The notes beneath the pieces were generated by a model. The model was not told the DNA's origin and made no database searches. It saw nothing but the letters and a program-made list of their open reading frames with translations. Made by a program: the position numbers and the translations under genes. From Bacteroides cellulosilyticus (lineage in GTDB: Bacteria; Bacteroidota; Bacteroidia; Bacteroidales; Bacteroidaceae), in NCBI RefSeq assembly GCF_020091405.1, contig NZ_CP081903.1:4154501-4218500 (forward strand): DNA of 64,000 nt, read 5' to 3'. Positions 58,733 to 64,000 of the stretch are shown here, piece after piece. How positions within the stretch are numbered: position 1 is the first letter of the stretch; the number at the start of each line of letters is the position of its first letter.

Positions 58733-60559
58733 ATGAAAGCAAAAAATATTTTTACTAAAGGTCTCCTGCTGGCGTCTGTATTCGCAGTTTCGGGGTGTTC
58801 GTCTTTTCTGGATGAAAAAAACTGGTCCAGTCAGTCTGCCGAAGAATATTATGCTACGGCTGAAGGATATGAATCTCTTATAAATGGAGCTTATTCCACT
58901 TTAAAATCGGTATATAATACAACAAATTATTTTCTGTTGACCCAACTTGGTACGGATTTGGGAACTCAGAATGACGGTACGGCTACCAATGCATTAAATC
59001 AGTATACGGTGGATTATGCTAATGACAATGCTACTGTTTACAATCAATGGAAAGTAGTATACGAATCGTTGAAAAATGTCAATGCCGCTATTGGTCGCGC
59101 CGGTGCGGTAGTTACAAAAGATCAGGATCTATTTGATGGCATTGATAAGGGGGTATTGGCTCAGCGGGTTGCGGAAGCCAAGTTCTTGCGTGCTTTATAT
59201 CTTTTTGAAATCGTGAAGAATTGGGGACAAGCTCCGTTGATCTTGGAAGAGCCGACTTCACCTTCTACAACTTCGCAATTGAATGGTGGTGCTGATTTTT
59301 ACAGACAAATTCTGGCTGATTTGCAGGATGTCATGGACTCTTCTCTTCCAATGAAGCAGACTTCGGCTAATTATGGACGCGCCTCAAAAGCTGCGGCAAA
59401 ACATCTTCGTTCCCTTGTTTATTTAACTCGCGGATATCAGAGTTATGCGGAAGATGATGATTTTAAAAAGGCTTATGATGATGCCGTAGATGTAATTAAC
59501 AATTCCGGACATGCCTTGTTGGATGATTATGCAATGGTTCATCGTCAGGCAAATGAAGAGAACGATGAAATTATCTTTGGTATTAATTTCTCTGCCGGAT
59601 CAGGATGGAATAATAATATTCAGACTGAATTCTATTTATTTGTTTATCGTGAAGGTTGGACTGATTTGGGATTTTCTTCGATTTATTGTAATGATTATGC
59701 TTCTGTAATGCCGACCAAATATAGTTATTTATTATTTGACTGGAAAAAAGACAGACGTACGGAAGTTACTTTTATGAGCCCGTTGAATGGTGATCCGGCA
59801 ACTTCTATAGATGGACGCGCTTATGGTAGAAACTGGTTTGAAAGTACGAATGGCGTGAATGTAGCAAAGGGAGATACAGTTATTTATTTCCCAGTTCCCG
59901 GAGAGAGTGGATATAAGCAATATACAGATGCTGAGAAAACAGCGGCCAACAACCGTGGGCGTTTTTTCTATAATTATCCCGAGGGAGCGTATACTGATGC
60001 CGGTAATGATGATTATTATAAGACAGGTTATCAGAGTTTTAACTCTAAATCACGCGCTTGGCTTCCTGTCTGGAAATTTAAAGATTGCAATACTCGTTAT
60101 AACAGTTCAGGAACAGTCGAAAATGGAACTCGTGATATTTATTTGTTCCGTTTAGCTGAGACTTATTTAATTGCTGCTGAGGCTGCTGTTAAGATGGGAG
60201 ATAATTCTAATGCTTTGTATTATATAAATCAGATACGTAAACGTGCCATGAATAATACCCCGGAAAGTGGATTGCAAGAATATGCAGGTACTGTTACAGT
60301 GGATAATGTATTGGATGAAAGAGCATTGGAACTTTATGGAGAAGCACCACGTTGGAACGACCTGCAACGTACGGGAAAACTGGCTGAAAGGGTTTTGAAA
60401 TACAACTGGGATGTTACAAATATTACAGGTGGATTAATCCAGACCCAATTAAATGAGACTACTTTTAAAAGTAAATATAAACTTCGTCCTATTCCTGTTA
60501 CATGGTTAAATACTTTGTCTAATGGACAGGAACTTGGTAATAATCCTGGATGGGAATAG
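58733..60559 (+). CDS. SusD/RagB-family surface glycan-binding lipoprotein
   Basis: A 608-residue outer-membrane lipoprotein (MKAKNIFTKGLLLASVFAVS, then Cys in SGCSSFLDEK) that covers the SusC barrel and captures glycan. TPR-like helices form the scaffold: YESLKNVNAAIGRAG, AEAKFLRALYLFEIVKNWG. The C-terminal part with LDERALELYGEAPRWNDLQRTGKL and ETYLIAAEAAVKMG is family-typical. Second gene of the transport pair, followed by a strong terminator. Confidence 0.95.
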   Translation: MKAKNIFTKGLLLASVFAVSGCSSFLDEKNWSSQSAEEYYATAEGYESLINGAYSTLKSVYNTTNYFLLTQLGTDLGTQNDGTATNALNQYTVDYANDNATVYNQWKVVYESLKNVNAAIGRAGAVVTKDQDLFDGIDKGVLAQRVAEAKFLRALYLFEIVKNWGQAPLILEEPTSPSTTSQLNGGADFYRQILADLQDVMDSSLPMKQTSANYGRASKAAAKHLRSLVYLTRGYQSYAEDDDFKKAYDDAVDVINNSGHALLDDYAMVHRQANEENDEIIFGINFSAGSGWNNNIQTEFYLFVYREGWTDLGFSSIYCNDYASVMPTKYSYLLFDWKKDRRTEVTFMSPLNGDPATSIDGRAYGRNWFESTNGVNVAKGDTVIYFPVPGESGYKQYTDAEKTAANNRGRFFYNYPEGAYTDAGNDDYYKTGYQSFNSKSRAWLPVWKFKDCNTRYNSSGTVENGTRDIYLFRLAETYLIAAEAAVKMGDNSNALYYINQIRKRAMNNTPESGLQEYAGTVTVDNVLDERALELYGEAPRWNDLQRTGKLAERVLKYNWDVTNITGGLIQTQLNETTFKSKYKLRPIPVTWLNTLSNGQELGNNPGWE

Positions 60560-60583
60560 GTATAACAGATGACTGATATTTAG

Positions 60584-60617
60584 AGGACTATCTTCATTTG
60601 TGAAGATAGTCCTTCTT
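60584..60617 (+). terminator. susCD terminator
   Basis: Perfect 13-bp stem AGGACTATCTTCA with TGAAGATAGTCCT and a 4-base loop, then TCTTCCC. The following 200 bases hold no gene. Confidence 0.9.
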
Positions 60618-60800
60618 CCCATTTTCTCTTTTACTTTGTTTTATCTTTACCTCTTGGACTTCCAATTATAAGATAAACATCAATACGGAAAAGAGATAAA
60701 TATATCTAAGGTTCCTTTAAAAAGTATGTTTTTGTACTTTTATCTCTCCAGACCGTCCGAGAATACATATAAAAGAAAAAGGAATTTAAATCTTTCTGTA

Positions 60801-60832
60801 TTGAGTAAAAACAACCCGCTATACGTCTTTTA
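60801..60832 (+). promoter_or_regulatory. Putative ECF promoter before GH97 copy 2
   Basis: TTGAGTA (60801-60807), 15 bases, ACGTCTTTTA (60823-60832). 48 bases to the ATG. Confidence 0.7.
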
Positions 60833-60880
60833 ATATAAAGATGATACATCAAAAACAATAATTTACTAACTTTTGAAAAT

Positions 60881-62812
60881 ATGAAAAAATTATTTGTAGG
60901 CGTATTATGTGTAGCTTTGTCTTTGAGTGTACAGGGCAAAGAGGTGAATATGACATCACCGGATGGAAAATATCAGTTTACGTTGAGTGATAGCGGTGGA
61001 CAGTTACATTATTCTTTGACCTGGAACGGAAAACAGACAGTAAAACCTTCCTTATTGGGAATCAATGCAAATGTAGAATGGCGGGATGGAGTTGAAATCG
61101 GAACTGTGGATAGTAGTCGGAAAGATACGATCTGGCATCCGGTTTATGGCGAAAGAAGTGAAATTAAAGACTGCTATCATGCATGGAAAATAGTTGTCAA
61201 CCGTCAGAACGGACGTGATAAGCTTATTCTTGATGTCCGAGCCTATGATGAAGGAATTGCCTTCCGTTACCATTTTCCGGGTGGACAATATCTGAAGATT
61301 ACAGATGAGTATACAGAATATACCATGCCCGAAGGTACTAAAGCCTATTTTACTCCCAAAGCCCAGACCCCGTATTCTTATCTGCCTCTTGAAAACTGGC
61401 CGGGCAAATCGGACCGTCCGTTGCTGCTGACACTGGCAGATGGAGGATATGTCTGCCTGGCTGAAGCGCAAGTGGTGGATTATGTACGTACGAAGTTCAA
61501 TGTGTCACCGACTAAAAAGAATACGGTTATATCGGCTATGTATGGTCCGGTAGAAGATATTGCTCCTTATTCTACTCCGTGGCGTGTAATCATGTGTGCT
61601 GACAAGCCGGGTGAGATTTTGGAACACAACGATATTCTGTTAAATCTTAATCCGCCATGTCGGATTAAGGATACTTCCTGGATTAAACCGGGAAAGGTGA
61701 TGCGTGAAGTGACCTTGACCACAGAAGGTGGAAAAGCTTTGGTAGACTTTGCTGTAAAACGGAATCTGCAATACATTCATTTTGATGCCGGGTGGTATGG
61801 TTTTGAGTATGATAAGGCTTCTGATGCTACTACCGTAACACTCGATCCGCGTAGAAATCCGAAAATAGATGCCCTGAATCTGAAAGAAGTGGTTGCTTAT
61901 GCAAAGCAGCATGGTATCGGAGTTATACTCTATGTCAATCAACGGGCTTTGCAGCAACAGTTGGATGAGATACTCCCTTTGTATAAATCATGGGGAATTT
62001 CGGGGATTAAGTTTGGGTTCGTGCAGGTGGGTTCGCAGGTGTGGACTAAGTGGATGCACGAAGCCGTAAAGAAGTGTGCTGATTATGGACTGATGGTGGA
62101 CATTCATGATGAATACCGTCCGACAGGCTTTAGTCGTACTTATCCTAATCTGATGACTCAGGAAGGCATTCGCGGCAATGAAGAATTTCCGGATGCCACT
62201 CACAATGTTACGTTGCCTTTTACCCGCTTTGTAGTCGGAGCAGCCGATTATACGATATGTTACTATCGCCAGGACTTTGGCAGGCTGAACGTTGAAAAAG
62301 ATAATTATGGTGTTCCCCGTTCTAAATCCATCCAGACTACACCGGCGCATCAACTGGCATTAGCAGCTGTCTATTACAGTCCTCTGCAATATATGTATTG
62401 GTATGATAAGCCTTCGGATTCGCAGGACGAACCGGAATTAAAGTTCTTTGATGATGTGTACACCACCTGGGATGATACGAAGGTTTTACAAGGTGAAGTC
62501 GGTGAGTTTATTACTGTGGCTCGCCGGAAAGGAGAGGAATGGTTCATAGGTTCAATTACAAATAATGATGCACGGACGTTACCGGTTGATTTGAGTTTTC
62601 TGCCTGCCGGAAAAGATTATGTGGCTGAAATCTATACGGATGGCGACAAATCTATTCCTACACGAACGAAAGTCAGAGTCTCAAAATTCCGTGTCAATGC
62701 CAAGACTGTGTTGCATTTTAATTTGAGGGCTTCGGGAGGTTCTGCCATTCGTTTAGTGCCCGAGCTGACTAAGGATAAATCTTTGAAAACCTATAAACAA
62801 CAGAAGTTGTGA
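60881..62812 (+). CDS. GH97 glycoside hydrolase, copy 2
   Basis: A 643-residue exported alpha-glycosidase (MKKLFVGVLCVALSLSVQGK). Same layout as the copy at 41320: supersandwich, barrel, beta-domain. IHFDAGWYGFEYDK, SGIKFGFVQVGSQ (KxGF where retaining enzymes have KxDF), DIHDEYRPTGFSRTYPN, GIRGNEEFPDATHNV. It is therefore also predicted to be inverting. It differs from copy 1 by an insert around FGRLNVEKDNYGVPRSKSIQ, so the two may act on different linkages. Monocistronic with its own ECF-type promoter. Confidence 0.93.
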   Translation: MKKLFVGVLCVALSLSVQGKEVNMTSPDGKYQFTLSDSGGQLHYSLTWNGKQTVKPSLLGINANVEWRDGVEIGTVDSSRKDTIWHPVYGERSEIKDCYHAWKIVVNRQNGRDKLILDVRAYDEGIAFRYHFPGGQYLKITDEYTEYTMPEGTKAYFTPKAQTPYSYLPLENWPGKSDRPLLLTLADGGYVCLAEAQVVDYVRTKFNVSPTKKNTVISAMYGPVEDIAPYSTPWRVIMCADKPGEILEHNDILLNLNPPCRIKDTSWIKPGKVMREVTLTTEGGKALVDFAVKRNLQYIHFDAGWYGFEYDKASDATTVTLDPRRNPKIDALNLKEVVAYAKQHGIGVILYVNQRALQQQLDEILPLYKSWGISGIKFGFVQVGSQVWTKWMHEAVKKCADYGLMVDIHDEYRPTGFSRTYPNLMTQEGIRGNEEFPDATHNVTLPFTRFVVGAADYTICYYRQDFGRLNVEKDNYGVPRSKSIQTTPAHQLALAAVYYSPLQYMYWYDKPSDSQDEPELKFFDDVYTTWDDTKVLQGEVGEFITVARRKGEEWFIGSITNNDARTLPVDLSFLPAGKDYVAEIYTDGDKSIPTRTKVRVSKFRVNAKTVLHFNLRASGGSAIRLVPELTKDKSLKTYKQQKL

Positions 62813-62936
62813 TGAAATATGTAAAAGAGACAGATAAAAAGTTACGGTAGTGGTGTGGCAGTATGGTAGGAGTGCAGCACCTAAGATTCAAACGGCCGAA
62901 CCTATTAAATAAACATCCTCTATTTGGTAGTTACAG

Positions 62937-64000
62937 TTATTTCAGGATGTAGAAACTACGTTCCACCGGTTCGGCCGTTTGTACTTTACCAGCAATACCG
63001 TATTGCCAGGCAACTACCGTTACTTTTACCGGAAATTTACTGCGGGGTGGGATAGGAGTGAATACAATTTGGTCTCCTTCTATTTCAGCCGGACCTTCTT
63101 TGATGTAGTAAGAGACGGGCAGTCCACAATCACTTGTGGCTTTTAAAGATAAAGAACCGCTTTCCGCTTTCACATCGGGTAATCCTGGAAATAATATATA
63201 CTGCCTTTGCCCTTCCGTATTCCGGTAGGGGATGCGGATACTGACTTCCTGAACAGCACTTTTATACTTCCGGTCTCCTGTCTGGCTTGCCAACAGACAT
63301 ATATCACCGGTACGGCGCGGATTATTCATACCCATCCGATAGAAAGATACCATGAATGTGGTGTCATTTACCTTTTCTACTGGTCCACAGATGCGGCTGA
63401 TTACCGGTGTTGCATCTGCATGTTCTTCAGATAGTTGGGCTCTCAGGGAATCCGTACATACGGCTTTCAGGTGGAAAGTGATTCCATCGGCTTCCGGATT
63501 GAAGCGGGGCTGTACACGTACATGCTGCTTCTTGTCGTATGTCAGTAAACTGCCGTTTTGCTCAAAACCCAGATACTGTTCTTTCTTTCCGCGGCTTTGT
63601 GTATACCGTGCTTCAGTCGCTTCCGCTATTTCACGGTCAAAATACCAGAAAGCATCATGAGGATCACCTTTATATTGTGAATAGGGGGCGGCTTTGACTC
63701 GCTTCTTCTGATCGGGATGCCAGCGTTCTGCCAGCCAGCCTTTGGTTGGGTTTACCGGATTCAGTTTTACTTTACCGTCTTTCGTTACTTCATCAGTCAG
63801 TCGTTGATTGATAGCTTTTTCCAGAAATAGAGCAATGTATGCGGCTGTCTCATCTGCCACATCGAAATGTCCCCGTCCTGCGTCACACAGAAATGAGATA
63901 CAACTTTCAGGATACATCATGCGGAAGGCCAGTGCCGGATTTACCCGGGCTTCCCACCATTCATATTCTCCTTCAATCATCAGTCCGGGTATTCCATCTA
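62937..64000 (-). CDS. C-terminal part of an alpha/beta hydrolase-like protein, cut by window edge
   Basis: The minus-strand frame is open to the right edge, so the N-terminus lies outside. The visible start, GIPGLMIEGEYEWWE, and CDAGRGHFDVADETAAYIALFLEKA resemble the end of an alpha/beta hydrolase, the His of GRGHFDV being the probable catalytic His. The remaining about 250 residues are beta-rich (FNPEADGITFHLKAV; PVEKVNDTTFMVSFYRMG; FPVKVTVVAWQYG), two sandwich domains, perhaps for binding. It probably belongs to the PUL; an esterase would fit. Confidence in the hydrolase call is limited by the missing part. Confidence 0.65.
   Translation of the reverse strand, partial: DGIPGLMIEGEYEWWEARVNPALAFRMMYPESCISFLCDAGRGHFDVADETAAYIALFLEKAINQRLTDEVTKDGKVKLNPVNPTKGWLAERWHPDQKKRVKAAPYSQYKGDPHDAFWYFDREIAEATEARYTQSRGKKEQYLGFEQNGSLLTYDKKQHVRVQPRFNPEADGITFHLKAVCTDSLRAQLSEEHADATPVISRICGPVEKVNDTTFMVSFYRMGMNNPRRTGDICLLASQTGDRKYKSAVQEVSIRIPYRNTEGQRQYILFPGLPDVKAESGSLSLKATSDCGLPVSYYIKEGPAEIEGDQIVFTPIPPRSKFPVKVTVVAWQYGIAGKVQTAEPVERSFYILK

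Overview
The window is chromosomal DNA of a gut Bacteroides or close relative. The evidence is the Bacteroidetes promoter form (-33 TTTG, -7 TAnnTTTG) before many genes, a Rho factor with a long disordered insert, SusC/SusD and carbohydrate-active enzymes, weak ribosome binding sites, and many AraC-type or hybrid-like sensors. Most genes have readable frames. Two loci near 5-6 kb are clearly decayed.

Layout. 1-1547: N-terminal three quarters of a TPR sensor kinase (cut by the window edge). 1687-10589: housekeeping block: rho, an EFR1-type ferredoxin, two composite pseudogenes (response regulator/kinase; receptor/PAP2), tilS, a feoA-feoB fusion with its Cys-rich partner, and tRNA-Cys. 10714-18212: accessory block directly after tRNA-Cys: a Fic protein with Gln at the catalytic His position, a secreted 20-residue-repeat protein, and a 1950-residue transglutaminase-like/DUF4011/SF1 helicase/nuclease protein that is a candidate one-gene antiviral system. 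18394-32029: SLC13 permease, thioredoxin-like protein, methyltransferase, an overlapping pair of sensor kinases of which the second lacks the catalytic His, small metabolic enzymes, a 2-hydroxyacid dehydrogenase, an OmpP1/FadL porin and a ParE-type toxin-antitoxin pair. 32137-35803: porin, then a queuosine precursor operon (transporter, queC, queF) behind a good promoter and a preQ1-I-like leader, then a lipoprotein.

35945-64000: a large polysaccharide utilization locus (PUL). It holds an orphan periplasmic-sensor kinase, GH88 (two), GH43, GH97 (two), a GH127/beta-lactamase fusion, a heparinase II/III-like and an alginate-lyase-like polysaccharide lyase, a propeller-AraC membrane regulator without a kinase, an ECF sigma factor, SusC and SusD, and part of an alpha/beta hydrolase. 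Lyases plus GH88 point to a uronic-acid-containing glycan; GH127/GH43/GH97 suggest arabinofuranose and alpha-linked hexose side groups.

The most interesting observation is a two-part promoter-like motif, TTGAGTR, then 15 bases, then YCGTWTWWT, found with invariant spacing upstream of susC, both GH97 genes, the GH43-GH88 operon, GH127 and the heparinase-like gene, with a weaker form before the second lyase. It resembles an ECF sigma promoter (CGT -10 element). The simplest reading is that the orphan ECF sigma factor encoded just before susC drives the whole PUL. No anti-sigma factor is present and SusC lacks the usual signalling domain, so how the sigma factor is controlled is open. Other unexplained structure: two arrays of four 22-bp units with the core TACGACTGAA, a 200-bp palindrome before the OmpP1 gene, and two copies of a GTAGC-rich hairpin element.
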